Counted from the first letter of the stretch, positions 40,656 through 51,507 are shown. The stretch is DNA of 64,000 nt from Bacteroidota bacterium (GCA_004293915.1 RDZG01000058.1:56799-120798); one strand, 5' to 3'. Translations and numbers: made by a program. The notes: generated by a model from the sequence alone, not told the origin.

Positions 40656-41456
40656 TTAATCTTCCTCAATAGAGGTTTTCATATCAGGACCTTTCAGGAT
40701 TCCTCGCGTGCTGTTACCAATAAAATTTAAAATCTCGTCACGTTCGCTTGAAGGCTTAAACTCTACTTCTACTTTGTGCAAAGCCTGATTTGTATTCATT
40801 CCTTGCATATAAAACGTACGGTAAATATCTGCAATTTCATTGATTTGATCGTTGGAGTAGCCTCTCCTACGAAGTCCAACGGAGTTTATGCCACAATAAC
40901 TTAATGGCTCACGAGCAGCTTTTATAAAAGGAGGAACATCTTTACGAACCAATGCACCACCTGTAACAAAAGCATGTGCACCAATATGTACAAATTGATG
41001 AATGGCAGATGTACCGCCAATCATTGCCCAATCGTCTATGGTAATATGTCCAGCCAATTGTACACTATTTACAATGATACAATTGTTGCCTATCGTGCAA
41101 TCATGAGCCACATGCACATAAGCCATTATTAAACAATTAGAACCTATAACAGTCTGATTATTAGCTGTTGTGCCTCGATTTAAGGTTACACATTCTCTAA
41201 TTGTTGTGTTGTCGCCAATTACTGTAAGCGTTGGCTCTCCTTTGTATTTTAAATCTTGTGGCACAGCCGAAATAGAAGCACATGGAAATATTTTACAGTT
41301 TTTACCAATGCGAGCACCATCGAAAATAACTGCGTTGGAGCCAATCCAAGTGCCATCGCCAATAATTACATCGCCTGCAATATAGGCAAAAGGTTCAATC
41401 GTAACGTTGTTGCCTATTTGTGCGTTAGGGTGTATGTATGAAAGATTATGCGGCAT
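40656..41456 (-). CDS. lpxA: Acyl-ACP--UDP-N-acetylglucosamine O-acyltransferase
   Basis: Left-handed beta-helix hexapeptides; MPHNLSYIHPNAQIGNNVTIEPFAYI; AYVHVAHDCTIGNNC. Confidence 0.96.
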   Translation of the reverse strand: MPHNLSYIHPNAQIGNNVTIEPFAYIAGDVIIGDGTWIGSNAVIFDGARIGKNCKIFPCASISAVPQDLKYKGEPTLTVIGDNTTIRECVTLNRGTTANNQTVIGSNCLIMAYVHVAHDCTIGNNCIIVNSVQLAGHITIDDWAMIGGTSAIHQFVHIGAHAFVTGGALVRKDVPPFIKAAREPLSYCGINSVGLRRRGYSNDQINEIADIYRTFYMQGMNTNQALHKVEVEFKPSSERDEILNFIGNSTRGILKGPDMKTSIEED

Positions 41457-41463
41457 TTTTTTA

Positions 41464-42858
41464 TTATACTCCAGGTTTACGAACAATACTAGCTGTCATT
41501 AAGGCTTCGCAAGTGAGTTGCCCATTTACATAAGCGTGTCCTTGCATTTTGATAATACCACGTTTTATAGGCGAAACTAATTCGCATTTATAAATAAGTG
41601 TATCGCCTGGTACTACCATTTTTTTGAATCTACAATTTTCTATTGCAAGAAAATATGCCCAATAATTTTCGGGGTCATCAACGGTTTCGAGTGCTAAAAT
41701 TCCACCTGTTTGTGCCATTCCTTCGATTTGAAACACACCCGGAAAAACTGGATTATCATTGAAATGACCAGTAAAAAAAGGTTCATTTATAGTTACATTT
41801 TTTACACCTACCACCAAACTTGCTTCCAAATGAATCACTTTGTCCAACATTTTGAATGGATAAGTGTGTGGTAAAATATTATAAACTTGTTTTACATCAT
41901 ATATTGGTGGATTGTTTGGGTTATAATATGGAGCTGCATTTTTGGAATCCAACATGGCTTTTTTTAGTTTTTTGCAAAAAGCCACATTTGCTGCGTGACC
42001 CGGACGGGCAGCCAAAATTTGTGCTTTTATAGGTCTGCCAAGCAAAGTTAAATCGCCAATTACATCCAGAAGTTTATGTCGAGCAGGTTCATTATTATAC
42101 CGCAATTCGACATTGTTTAAAATCCCTTCTTTGCGAACTTCAATTTTTTGTTTGTTGAATAGTTTTGCTAAACTTTCGAGTTCTTCATCTTTAACCACTC
42201 TATCCACAATCACAATGGCATTGTTTAAATCACCACCTTTAATTAGATTTTGCGATTTTAACATTTCTAGCTCATGTAAAAAACAAAAGGTACGGCAAGC
42301 AGCAATCTCTTTTGGAAACTGCGAAATGTCTGTAATCGAAGCATGTTGGCTTCCCAAAACAGGCGAATTATAATCAATCATTACCGTAACTCGGTAATTA
42401 TCAAGTGGCAATGCGGCAATTTCTACACCTCTGGATTCATCTACATACCTAATATTTTCTGTAACTACAAAATAGTTGCGAGAAGCTTTTTGTTCGATTA
42501 AACCAACTTCGGAAAGAGCATCAACAAATATTTTTGAACTTCCATCCATGATTGGTGGCTCTGGACCATCCAACTGAATCAGTACATTATCTATTTCTAA
42601 ACCACTCAAAGCTGCTAATGTATGTTCAACAGTATTGATTCTGGCTCCATTTTTTTCTATGGTAGTTCCTCTTGATAAATCAACCACATAATCTACATCT
42701 GCCTCAACTATTGGCTGATTTGGTAAATCTATGCGTTGAAATTTTATTCCAAAATTAATGTCTTGTGGCACAAAAGTCATGTTACAATTCTGACCTGTAT
42801 GAAGACCAACTCCAGAAACGGTTATTTTGTCTTTAATGGTATGCTGCTTACTATTCAT
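41464..42858 (-). CDS. lpxC-fabZ: Bifunctional LpxC deacetylase / FabZ dehydratase
   Basis: LpxC part SGVGLHTGQNCNMTF..EHTLAALSG; FabZ part LPHTYPFKMLDKVIHLE..NEPFFTGHFNDNPVFPGVFQIEGMAQ. Confidence 0.97.
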   Translation of the reverse strand: MNSKQHTIKDKITVSGVGLHTGQNCNMTFVPQDINFGIKFQRIDLPNQPIVEADVDYVVDLSRGTTIEKNGARINTVEHTLAALSGLEIDNVLIQLDGPEPPIMDGSSKIFVDALSEVGLIEQKASRNYFVVTENIRYVDESRGVEIAALPLDNYRVTVMIDYNSPVLGSQHASITDISQFPKEIAACRTFCFLHELEMLKSQNLIKGGDLNNAIVIVDRVVKDEELESLAKLFNKQKIEVRKEGILNNVELRYNNEPARHKLLDVIGDLTLLGRPIKAQILAARPGHAANVAFCKKLKKAMLDSKNAAPYYNPNNPPIYDVKQVYNILPHTYPFKMLDKVIHLEASLVVGVKNVTINEPFFTGHFNDNPVFPGVFQIEGMAQTGGILALETVDDPENYWAYFLAIENCRFKKMVVPGDTLIYKCELVSPIKRGIIKMQGHAYVNGQLTCEALMTASIVRKPGV

Positions 42859-42861
42859 TCG

Positions 42862-43908
42862 TTAAGATTCGAGAGGGAGCAAATGTAAAACTTTTTCTTC
42901 AAGTTCCTCAATTCGCTTTAATAATTCAGGTAATTTTCTGTACACACTGTATGTTCTCAGATTTTGTTTAAGCTCAACTGCAGGCGAACCAAAGTAAGAT
43001 TTTCCTTCTTCTGAAATTGGTCTTGAAATTCCAGATTGAGCACCAACAGAAGTTCTGTTTGCAACTTCTATATGTCCAACCACACCAACTTGTCCGCCTA
43101 TTACACAATTTTCGCCTAATTTTGTTGAGCCAGAAACGCCTGACTGAGAGGCAATTACAGTGTTTTTGCCTATTTCTACATTATGGGCAATTTGAATTAA
43201 ATTATCAAGTTTTACACCTTTTCTAATAATGGTCGAACCCATTGTTGCACAATCAATTACTGTATTTGCACCAATATCAACATGGTCTTCCAAAATCACA
43301 TTTCCAATTTGAGGAATTGTTTTGTACGAACCATCAGATAGGGGAGCGAAACCAAATCCATCGCTACCAATTATAGCTCCTGATTGAATGGTACAATAAG
43401 AACCAATAACACAATCGGCATAAATTTTGGATCCAGCATATAAAATTGTATTATTTCCAATGGTTACATTATCGCCAATATATACTTGAGGATAAATTTT
43501 TACATTATTGCCTATTTTACAGTTAGAACCAATATATGAAAAAGCACCTCTGTAAATATTATCACCTATTATTACCTTTTCGCCAACAAAACAGGGCTGT
43601 TCAATTCCTGTTTTTTTGAAAGTAATCAGTTTATGATATTCTTCTAAAAGTGTAGAAAATGCTGTATATGAGTTTTTTACACGAATAAGTGTTGTTGAAA
43701 CTTTTTCTTTTAATTGATAATCTTCGTTTATAATTACTGCGCCAGCTTGTGTATCATATAAAAAATTTTCGTATTTTAAATTTGATAAAAAGCTAATACT
43801 GTTTGGAGATCCTTCTTGAATTTTAGAAAGCGTATTGATTTTTTGATTGCTATTTCCTTCAACCTTTCCTTCTAAAATGTGTGCTATTTGTGCTGCAGTA
43901 AACTCCAT
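42862..43908 (-). CDS. lpxD: UDP-3-O-(3-hydroxymyristoyl)glucosamine N-acyltransferase
   Basis: Hexapeptide repeats, IGSDGFGFAPLSDGSYKTIPQIGNVILEDHVDIGANTVIDCA. Confidence 0.96.
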   Translation of the reverse strand: MEFTAAQIAHILEGKVEGNSNQKINTLSKIQEGSPNSISFLSNLKYENFLYDTQAGAVIINEDYQLKEKVSTTLIRVKNSYTAFSTLLEEYHKLITFKKTGIEQPCFVGEKVIIGDNIYRGAFSYIGSNCKIGNNVKIYPQVYIGDNVTIGNNTILYAGSKIYADCVIGSYCTIQSGAIIGSDGFGFAPLSDGSYKTIPQIGNVILEDHVDIGANTVIDCATMGSTIIRKGVKLDNLIQIAHNVEIGKNTVIASQSGVSGSTKLGENCVIGGQVGVVGHIEVANRTSVGAQSGISRPISEEGKSYFGSPAVELKQNLRTYSVYRKLPELLKRIEELEEKVLHLLPLES

Positions 43909-44001
43909 ATTTATACTTTAATATCTAAATTTAAAACAAAACTATTTTTTAGACAACTCTTTTTAGAAATAGTTTAATACTTAATTTCCAAAAGTAACAA
44001 T

Positions 44002-45243
44002 TTAACTAAATATGCCAAAAAAAGCTTCTTCGGTTGTACATAAATAATGTTTGGTTACAATCTCACTTATTGCTTTGATATTTGGCAAATCAGAAGCGTA
44101 ACTAACATCGATTAATTCGCCAGTTTTTTTCATAATATTTATGCTTTTTCCAGTTGGAATGTAACCTAAATTAGATAACTCACCAACAATTCTCAAATAA
44201 TGCATATTTTCGGCATTCACTTGATGATATTGGCTAATTTTTTGTCCTACATTGCTTAAATATTCAGCCGAAAATGGCTTTTTAGCTAAAACTATTTTAA
44301 ATAACGTTCTGTTTAAAAGTTTATTGCACAATAAAGATAAAATAGCATCTTTTTCACTAGCCCAAAATTTGATACCCGTCCAAATATCATAATCATCGAG
44401 CTTACCAAATACATCTAAAAGATTTGTATCTTGCTCAAAATCAGAAAGTTTAAAATCATTTAAAAAAAATATTTTTAGATTTGGAGTACAAAAAATTTCA
44501 ACTCCATTTTTTGTTAATTCCCTTGCACGATTTACGATCTGAATCAGCATTTGTTCAGCACAAATCGTAGTTTTATGCAAATAAACTTGCCAATACATCA
44601 GCCTGCGAGCATTTAAAAAATTTTCGACACTGTATACTCCTTTTTCTTGAACAGCAATTTCATCGTTTACAATTTCAAACATCCGAACCAACCTATCAGC
44701 ACTTACTATACCTTCGGAAACTCCTGTAAAATACGAATCTCGATTGAGGTAATCCAATCTATCTATATCTAATTGACTACTAACTAGTTGATTGAAAAAA
44801 TGGCGTTCATATTTATCTGTAAAAATAGCTATTGCTAAGGTTAATGCTCCATTAAATTCACTATTTAATTTGTTCATAAAAAGCAAAGAAATGTCTTCAT
44901 GATGCACATTTTGTAAAATAGAATTTTCGAGTGCATGCGAAAAAGGTCCATGACCAATATCGTGCAACAGAATAGCAATCAAAGCACTTTCAAATTCATG
45001 TTCAGAAATTTCATAGCCTTTTAATCGAAGCGAATTTAGGGCTTGCTCCATTAAATGCATTGCACCCAAAGCATGATGAAACCGTGTGTGATTTGCTCCA
45101 GGATAAACCAAATCTGTTAATCCAAGTTGTTTTATTCGCCTAAGTCGTTGGAAATAAGGATGTTGAATTATATCGAAAATCAAATCCGAATGTATTGTTA
45201 TAAAACCATAAAGTGGGTCATTAAAAATTTTTCTTTTATTCAT
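44002..45243 (-). CDS. HD domain phosphohydrolase
   Basis: DPLYGFITIHSDLIFDIIQHPYFQRLRRIKQLG..RFHHALGAMHLM..LLHDIGHGPFSHALE. Confidence 0.93.
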   Translation of the reverse strand: MNKRKIFNDPLYGFITIHSDLIFDIIQHPYFQRLRRIKQLGLTDLVYPGANHTRFHHALGAMHLMEQALNSLRLKGYEISEHEFESALIAILLHDIGHGPFSHALENSILQNVHHEDISLLFMNKLNSEFNGALTLAIAIFTDKYERHFFNQLVSSQLDIDRLDYLNRDSYFTGVSEGIVSADRLVRMFEIVNDEIAVQEKGVYSVENFLNARRLMYWQVYLHKTTICAEQMLIQIVNRARELTKNGVEIFCTPNLKIFFLNDFKLSDFEQDTNLLDVFGKLDDYDIWTGIKFWASEKDAILSLLCNKLLNRTLFKIVLAKKPFSAEYLSNVGQKISQYHQVNAENMHYLRIVGELSNLGYIPTGKSINIMKKTGELIDVSYASDLPNIKAISEIVTKHYLCTTEEAFFGIFS

Positions 45244-45278
45244 AAAATAATGATTCGTTTTTTTGAGAATCGTAAATT

Positions 45279-45959
45279 TTAATTTTCTTTCCAGAGTTTA
45301 GGTCTGCGTTGTTTTGTTCTTTCCACAGATTGTTCGTAACGCCATTCGTTTATTTTTTTTTCGTGACCAGAAAGTAAAATTTCAGGTACTTTCATTCCTT
45401 TAAAATCTTCGGGACGAGTATAAACAGGTGGAGCAATCAAATCATCTTGAAAAGAATCGGTAAGAGCCGAAGTTTCATCGCTCAACACACCCGGAACCAG
45501 CCTAATTAAGGCATCAGAAACCACTGCCGCAGCCAATTCGCCACCCGAAAGTACATAATCGCCAATACTTATTTCTTTGGTAATCAAATGTTTACGCACT
45601 CTTTCATCAACACCTTTATAATGACCACAAAGGATAATAAAATTTTGTTTAAGCGAAAGTGAGTTTGCCATTTTTTGATCAAAAAGTTCGCCATCAGGCG
45701 ACATATAAATGATTTCATCATACGTTCTTTCTGTTTTTAATTTTTCGATGATAGCAAAAATTGGTTCTGACATTAGCACCATTCCTGCTCCACCACCAAA
45801 AGCATAATCATCAACCTGACGATGTTTTGAGGTCGAATAATCTCTTAAATTATGAACTTGCAAAGTTACTAAACCTTTTTCTTGGGCACGTTTTAAAATA
45901 GATTGGTTGAGTGGACCATTAAAAATTTCGGGCAAAACTGTTATAATATCAATTCTCAT
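45279..45959 (-). CDS. trmD: tRNA (guanine-N1)-methyltransferase
   Basis: [56 protein letters not shown]. Confidence 0.97.
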   Translation of the reverse strand: MRIDIITVLPEIFNGPLNQSILKRAQEKGLVTLQVHNLRDYSTSKHRQVDDYAFGGGAGMVLMSEPIFAIIEKLKTERTYDEIIYMSPDGELFDQKMANSLSLKQNFIILCGHYKGVDERVRKHLITKEISIGDYVLSGGELAAAVVSDALIRLVPGVLSDETSALTDSFQDDLIAPPVYTRPEDFKGMKVPEILLSGHEKKINEWRYEQSVERTKQRRPKLWKEN

Positions 45960-46038
45960 TATGCAAAAATAAAAAATAAAAAGGAGTGTGAATTTTATTT
46001 TTTTGAATCATTAAAAAACTAATTTTGTTGCCATAGCT

Positions 46039-46287
46039 ATGCAAACATTTGTAAACCCACGAGACCCAACAAACGAAATAATTACTCAAAAAATAATTGA
46101 GTGGATTCGCCATAAATTTTCGGTTTCGCCTGAAATAGAAGTTTTTGTAAATGAAATAAGCTGTGCTGATCCACATTGTGTGTGTAAAGAAACCCAAATA
46201 AAGATTTTACAAGTACCTATTTTAACTAAAAAAATTGCAAAACCGCTCACTTTTATTCGCAAATGGGATATAGAACTTTTGCAATAA
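46039..46287 (+). CDS. Small hypothetical protein
   Basis: Intact ORF in the gap between trmD and rlmD; no overlap with a better candidate. Confidence 0.5.
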   Translation: MQTFVNPRDPTNEIITQKIIEWIRHKFSVSPEIEVFVNEISCADPHCVCKETQIKILQVPILTKKIAKPLTFIRKWDIELLQ

Positions 46288-46335
46288 AAACTTCCTGCAC
46301 AAATCTTTCTGATTAATTTTACACAAAATTAGCGA

Positions 46336-47727
46336 ATGAAAGATTACGGAAAGATTATTGAAAACATTGAAATTTTAGATGTTGCTGCCGAAGGAAAATG
46401 TATAGCCAAAATTGATGGAAAAGTGATTTTTGTGCATCATACAGCTCCAGGCGATGTGGTTGATGTAAAAATTATTGGCAGAGATAAGAAGTTTTTAGAA
46501 GCTGTTCCTGTACTTTTTCATTCGTATTCAAAACAAAGAGTAGAACCACATTGTGTTCATTTTGGCGTTTGTGGAGGTTGCAAATGGCAACATATTGATT
46601 ATAAATCGCAGCTCGTTTTTAAACAAAAGCAAGTGAAAGATGCACTCGAACGCATTGCAAAAGTACAATTTCCTGAAATTTTACCAATAATTGGCTCAAG
46701 CCAAACCACTTTTTATAGAAATAAGTTAGATTTTACTTTTTCTAATAAACGTTGGTTCGAAACCAAAGATAATGACAATGAAACTAAAGATGCTAATGCA
46801 CTCGGATTCCATATACCCGGTAGATTTGATAAAATTTTGGATATCGAAAAATGTCATCATCAAGCAGATCCATCAAATGCAATCAGAAATGGACTTAAAA
46901 GCTTTTGTTTAGCACAAAATTTTGACTTTTTTGATATTAAAAATCGCTCGGGTTTGATGCGAAATTTGATTATCCGCACCACTTCTACAGGAGAAATAAT
47001 GGTTATCGTTCAGTTTTTTTATAATGATAAAAAAGCTGTAAATGCTGTTATGGATTTTTTAAAATCAAATTTCAAAATTGATGCTTTATTATACATTATT
47101 AATGAAAAAGGAAACGAAACCTATCAAGATTTAGAAATTTTGGTTTATGCAGGCAAAGATTATATTATGGAAGAAATGGAAGGTTTGAAGTTTAAAATCG
47201 GACCAAAATCTTTTTATCAAACCAATTCGGCACAAGCCTATGAATTATATAAAGTTGCTCGTCAATTAGCTGATATTCAACAAAATGATATTGTTTATGA
47301 TTTATATACAGGCACTGGAACGATTGCCAATTTTGTGGCAAAACAAGCTAAAAAAGTTGTTGGAGTAGAATATGTGCCTGCTGCAATAGAAGATGCAAAA
47401 GTTAATTCAACTTTAAATGCAATCACAAATACTTCGTTTTTTGCTGGTGATATGAGCAAAGTTTTTACTAATGATTTTGTCAAAAAAAATGGAACACCAA
47501 ATGTAATAATTACTGATCCGCCACGTGCAGGTATGGATACACCTGTGATTCAGGTTTTGTTGGATTTGGCTGCTCCCAAAATTGTTTATGTAAGTTGTAA
47601 TCCAGCTACACAAGCTCGTGATTTGGCTTTTTTAGATGCAAAATATCGTGTAGAAGCTGTTCAACCTGTGGATATGTTTCCACATACGCACCATGTTGAA
47701 AATGTGGTATTGTTAAAGTTGAAGTGA
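46336..47727 (+). CDS. rlmD: 23S rRNA (uracil-C5)-methyltransferase, RlmD family
   Basis: TRAM-like N-terminus, CVHFGVCGGCKWQHIDYKSQL, YDLYTGTGTIANF, DPPRAGMD, YVSCNPATQARDL. Confidence 0.95.
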   Translation: MKDYGKIIENIEILDVAAEGKCIAKIDGKVIFVHHTAPGDVVDVKIIGRDKKFLEAVPVLFHSYSKQRVEPHCVHFGVCGGCKWQHIDYKSQLVFKQKQVKDALERIAKVQFPEILPIIGSSQTTFYRNKLDFTFSNKRWFETKDNDNETKDANALGFHIPGRFDKILDIEKCHHQADPSNAIRNGLKSFCLAQNFDFFDIKNRSGLMRNLIIRTTSTGEIMVIVQFFYNDKKAVNAVMDFLKSNFKIDALLYIINEKGNETYQDLEILVYAGKDYIMEEMEGLKFKIGPKSFYQTNSAQAYELYKVARQLADIQQNDIVYDLYTGTGTIANFVAKQAKKVVGVEYVPAAIEDAKVNSTLNAITNTSFFAGDMSKVFTNDFVKKNGTPNVIITDPPRAGMDTPVIQVLLDLAAPKIVYVSCNPATQARDLAFLDAKYRVEAVQPVDMFPHTHHVENVVLLKLK

Positions 47728-47737
47728 TCGCTCGCTA

Positions 47738-48041
47738 AGATGCAAAGTCGCTAAGTTTGCTACCCAGAAAAAAAATCTAAAAAAAGATGCAAAGTCGCTA
47801 AGTTTGCTACCCTGAAAATAAATCTTTAAAAGATGTAAAGTCGCTAAGTTTGTTACCCCGAAAATAAATCTAAAAAAGATGCAAAGTCGCTAAGTTTGCT
47901 ACCTCGAAAATAAATCTAAAAAAGATGCAAAGTCGCTAAGTTTGTTATCTCGAAAATAAATCTTAAAAAGATGCAAATTCGCAAAGTTTGCTACCCTGAA
48001 AAAAAATCTTTAGAAGATGCAAATTCGCTAAGTTTTTTACA
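47738..48041. repeat. 46/47-bp tandem repeat, ~6.5 copies
   Basis: Units AGATGCAAAGTCGCTAAGTTTGCTACCCTGAAAATAAATCTAAAA start at 47738, 47785, 47831, 47877, 47923, 47969, 48015. Confidence 0.95.
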
Positions 48042-48071
48042 AAAAAGTTAGCCAAAAACATTTTTAAGTAC

Positions 48072-49991
48072 CTAAATCAGTCCTTTTAGGCTTGGGAATT
48101 CAAAACGAAAAGATGTACCTATGCCTTCATCAGTCGAAAAATCCATTTTCCCATTGAGTTTGTTTACAACGCCTTTCACGATGTAAAGTCCCAAACCTGC
48201 TCCTTGTGAGTCGTTTGTGCCTTTATAAAACATTTCGAACATGCGTGGTTTTATTTCGTCTCTTATTCCTTTTCCGTTGTCTTGGATTAGTATTATTGAT
48301 TTTTCTAAGCTTTGTGTGATATGAATATTTACAGTTGATTTGTCTTTTGTAAAATCGGCATGTGATATTCCGTTTGAAATCATATTAGTAAGTAAAATCC
48401 CAATTCGGCTCGAATCTGAAAAGAATTGATTTTCGCCAACAATGGTGTGCGTTATTTCAACTTTAGGGAAATTTTCATGATAAGCCAATTCTGTTAACGA
48501 TTTATCTAATAATATTCTAAAATCAATTGATTCGGCTAAAATCTCACTTCTTGCATTTGCCGAATAACTAGTTAAATCTCTCAAAACCAACATCAATTTA
48601 TCCACACTTTTGTGCATTTTTTGCAAAAAAGTGGGAATATTTTCCATTGTTTTTTCCATTTTAGAAATATTTATTAAACCTAAAACAGACGTCAATGGAG
48701 CTTTTAAGTCGTGTGATGAACGGTAAATAAATTTATCTAATTCATCGTGTGCAATTACTAAAGCTTCGCTTTGAGCTTTAATTTCTTTGTTTTGTGATAT
48801 CAGCTGTTGATTATATTCTTTTGTTTTTTTGTTATTTATGTATTGTATAAATGTGAGCAAACCAACAAATCCCAACACAATTCCAACGATAATTAAATTT
48901 CGATTTAATACTTCACGATGTGCTTTGGCTTCGTTTAAGGCTTTGTCTTTCTCTAATAAATCAATTTCGGTTTGCTTTTTTTCGAGTTCAAATTTCGATT
49001 CTAATTTTCCAAATTCTTTGTTTTTCGAATCACTAAAAATCGAATCTTTTACAGCAGCCGAAGCCTCGAAATAAGCTAAAGCTGATTTGAAATCGCCTTT
49101 GGCTTTATAGATTCTTGAAATAGATTGAATAGCTAGTTGCATATCAGATTTTGAGCCAATTTCTATTGCCAAATCCAAACTTTGATTAGAATAATCGAGT
49201 GCTTTATCCAGTTTTTTTGTTTGGAGATATAAATTACCAATATTGTTTAAGCATGTTACAGAGCCTGTTTTATCGTTTAATTCGTTAGTTATTTTTAAAG
49301 CTTTAAAGTAATTTTTTTCAGCTTCCACATATTTTTTTTCATAAGTATAAACATTGCCAATGTTTATCAATGCTTTATAAATATCCTTTGTATGCTCTCT
49401 TTCTGTACTGATTTTTATGGCTTCTTGGTAGTTTTTGATTGCCATTTTATAATCCTGTAAATTTGTATATACATTAGCAATGTTTGTTAAACAGCCCGAA
49501 ATGGTTTCTTTGTCGTCAATTTCTTTTGCCAATGTTAACGATTTAGAGAAGTTATCTAATGCTAAATTATATTCGCTATAATCATAATTTATAGCACCAA
49601 CATTCATTAAGCACTTGGCAATCAGGAGTTTGTTATTGAGTTTTTCGGCAATTTGCATGGCTTTTATGATGTTTTCCATTGCTTTTGGATAGTCGCTATG
49701 ATACATATAATATATACCAATTCTGCGATACGATTCAGATTTTTGAGGTTCTAAACCTTCTTTTTCTGAAATTGTTAAAGCTTGCATAGCAAATTCGTGC
49801 GATTGATTTGGGTCGAAGTCAATCGAATTTTTGCTTAATTCGAGCAAAATTCTAACTTTTTCTGTTTCTGATTTCGCCAAAATAAGTTCTTTAATTAATG
49901 CAGAATCGACTTGCGAAAAAATTAGCGAATTACTAAAAGTTAATACTAAAAATACGATTATGTATTTCAATTTTCTCATGTCTAAAAACAA
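48072..49991 (-). CDS. Tetratricopeptide-repeat sensor histidine kinase
   Basis: Signal peptide, ~6 TPR units, one TM, FIYRSSHDLKAPLTSVLGL (HisKA), IQDNGKGI, GAGLGLYIVKG. Confidence 0.93.
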   Translation of the reverse strand: MFLDMRKLKYIIVFLVLTFSNSLIFSQVDSALIKELILAKSETEKVRILLELSKNSIDFDPNQSHEFAMQALTISEKEGLEPQKSESYRRIGIYYMYHSDYPKAMENIIKAMQIAEKLNNKLLIAKCLMNVGAINYDYSEYNLALDNFSKSLTLAKEIDDKETISGCLTNIANVYTNLQDYKMAIKNYQEAIKISTEREHTKDIYKALINIGNVYTYEKKYVEAEKNYFKALKITNELNDKTGSVTCLNNIGNLYLQTKKLDKALDYSNQSLDLAIEIGSKSDMQLAIQSISRIYKAKGDFKSALAYFEASAAVKDSIFSDSKNKEFGKLESKFELEKKQTEIDLLEKDKALNEAKAHREVLNRNLIIVGIVLGFVGLLTFIQYINNKKTKEYNQQLISQNKEIKAQSEALVIAHDELDKFIYRSSHDLKAPLTSVLGLINISKMEKTMENIPTFLQKMHKSVDKLMLVLRDLTSYSANARSEILAESIDFRILLDKSLTELAYHENFPKVEITHTIVGENQFFSDSSRIGILLTNMISNGISHADFTKDKSTVNIHITQSLEKSIILIQDNGKGIRDEIKPRMFEMFYKGTNDSQGAGLGLYIVKGVVNKLNGKMDFSTDEGIGTSFRFEFPSLKGLI

Positions 49992-50074
49992 AAATGTTAT
50001 GCAATATATTTTTTTTTAGAAAACAATCAAACTCGATTATAATTTTTTATTGAAATATCACTTAAAACAATATC

Positions 50075-50689
50075 CTATGCTTTTCCAAAAGCTTTTTTTA
50101 GTGTTTCCCAATATTTTACTTTTAATGCTTTGTTTTCGACAATCATGTATGTATCCATTTTTTCTACAAAAATAATTTTTGATTTGCCTAAAACTCCAAC
50201 CTCGTAAAAATCTCTATTGCCAGTGTAGTTTTGAAGTGCATGTAGTGTCTTGCCTTTGCCTCCCATCAAAACCAAAAAATCAAACGAAAACATATCAAGT
50301 AATGCTGGATTTGCAATAGTTACATTTAAAATCTCAATTTCAGTTTTTTGAACAGCTAAAGCATTGAAAGTCAGATATAAATTATCGGAAACCGCACTTG
50401 GCAAACCGTTTGGATAAGACACTAAAATAATGACTTTTTTGTGTGTTTTGTTTGGCTCAGTAGGTTTTTGTTCTACTAAAACAGTTGGATTTGATACTTT
50501 TTTTATTTCTGGAACTATTTTTTTTGCTTCTTCAATAGTAGAAATCTTATTTTCTGTTTTAGATTCTATTTCCAGTGGTTTTGACTCAATTAATTGTTCG
50601 TTTTTTTTTGTAACAATTTGATTTTCAGAAACATAAATGCCTTCGTCTAAAAAATTGGATAAAAATTCAATATCGTTTTCTGGATTCAT
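50075..50689 (-). CDS. Hypothetical protein (possibly HolD/psi-like fold), coupled to Rpn gene
   Basis: C-terminal half VIILVSYPNGLPSAVSDNLYLTFNALAV..FLVLMGGKGK..NKALKVKYWETLKKAFGKA; ATGA overlap with the upstream gene. Confidence 0.4.
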   Translation of the reverse strand: MNPENDIEFLSNFLDEGIYVSENQIVTKKNEQLIESKPLEIESKTENKISTIEEAKKIVPEIKKVSNPTVLVEQKPTEPNKTHKKVIILVSYPNGLPSAVSDNLYLTFNALAVQKTEIEILNVTIANPALLDMFSFDFLVLMGGKGKTLHALQNYTGNRDFYEVGVLGKSKIIFVEKMDTYMIVENKALKVKYWETLKKAFGKA

Positions 50690-51507
50690 TTTTCGTTTTG
50701 CAATTTTTCGATTTGTTCAATGGTAAGTTTTGTATGGTTTGCAATTTCATGGTTACTTAAGTTTGTATTAAATAAACTCCTTGCAACTTCTTCAATTTTT
50801 CGTCTAGTAGCCAACATCCATCGTCCTCTATCGTCTTGCTCTCGCATCAAAACATAGTCATAAGCTTCCAATTCTGATTTCGACCAATTATGTTTATCGG
50901 CATCTTGATAAGCAAATTTAAGCCCTTCATCATTTATGTTTTCTGGAACAACTTCAAGATTTTCGGCATTTTTTATAAAATAAATCCACTGGTCTATAAT
51001 TGAATTTAACTCAGCTTCTTTTTTATTGAATTTTGGTAATTCTATAAAATTAAATTCTATATCTTTAATATAGTTTTCAGATGTTTCAATGTCAATTATT
51101 TTATGTCTATTTATATAGCTTGGATTTTTTGTAACTTCAAAGTCTAAAATTCCAATAAAATATGTAGGGTTTAGTTTTTCATACTCATCACCTCTTTCAA
51201 TTTGTGCAGCATAGCTTTTGGATGCGTAATATAAAACACGTTTGTCAAAACCTTCAACTTCGGCAACTTGCATTTCTACAATATATACTTTATCGTTTTG
51301 GTCTTTTGCTTTCACATCCACAATGGTAACTTTTCCTCCTTTCAATGCAGGAAGTTGGTATGGAGTCAAAATTTCGACACTAACAATTTTATTGTTATTT
51401 TGAAGCAATAAAACTGCGTTCAAAAAAGAAATCAAAACTTCTTTTCTGTTTTCATTTCCAAATATTTTTCGGAAAGCAACATCGTTTTTAATGTCTACAA
51501 ATTTCAT
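50686..51507 (-). CDS. Rpn family recombination-promoting nuclease / PD-(D/E)XK putative transposase
   Basis: MKFVDIKNDVAFRKIFGNENRKEVLISFLNAVL..VTIVDVKAKDQNDKVYIVEMQVAEVEGFDKRVLYYASKSYAAQI. Confidence 0.93.
   Translation of the reverse strand: MKFVDIKNDVAFRKIFGNENRKEVLISFLNAVLLLQNNNKIVSVEILTPYQLPALKGGKVTIVDVKAKDQNDKVYIVEMQVAEVEGFDKRVLYYASKSYAAQIERGDEYEKLNPTYFIGILDFEVTKNPSYINRHKIIDIETSENYIKDIEFNFIELPKFNKKEAELNSIIDQWIYFIKNAENLEVVPENINDEGLKFAYQDADKHNWSKSELEAYDYVLMREQDDRGRWMLATRRKIEEVARSLFNTNLSNHEIANHTKLTIEQIEKLQNEK

Noticed and set aside
41464-42858. LpxC-FabZ fusion as a novel fusion protein
   Set aside because: This fusion is well known in Bacteroidota
47738-48041. Possible CRISPR array
   Set aside because: Units are directly tandem at 46/47 bp with no unique spacers and no cas genes in the window
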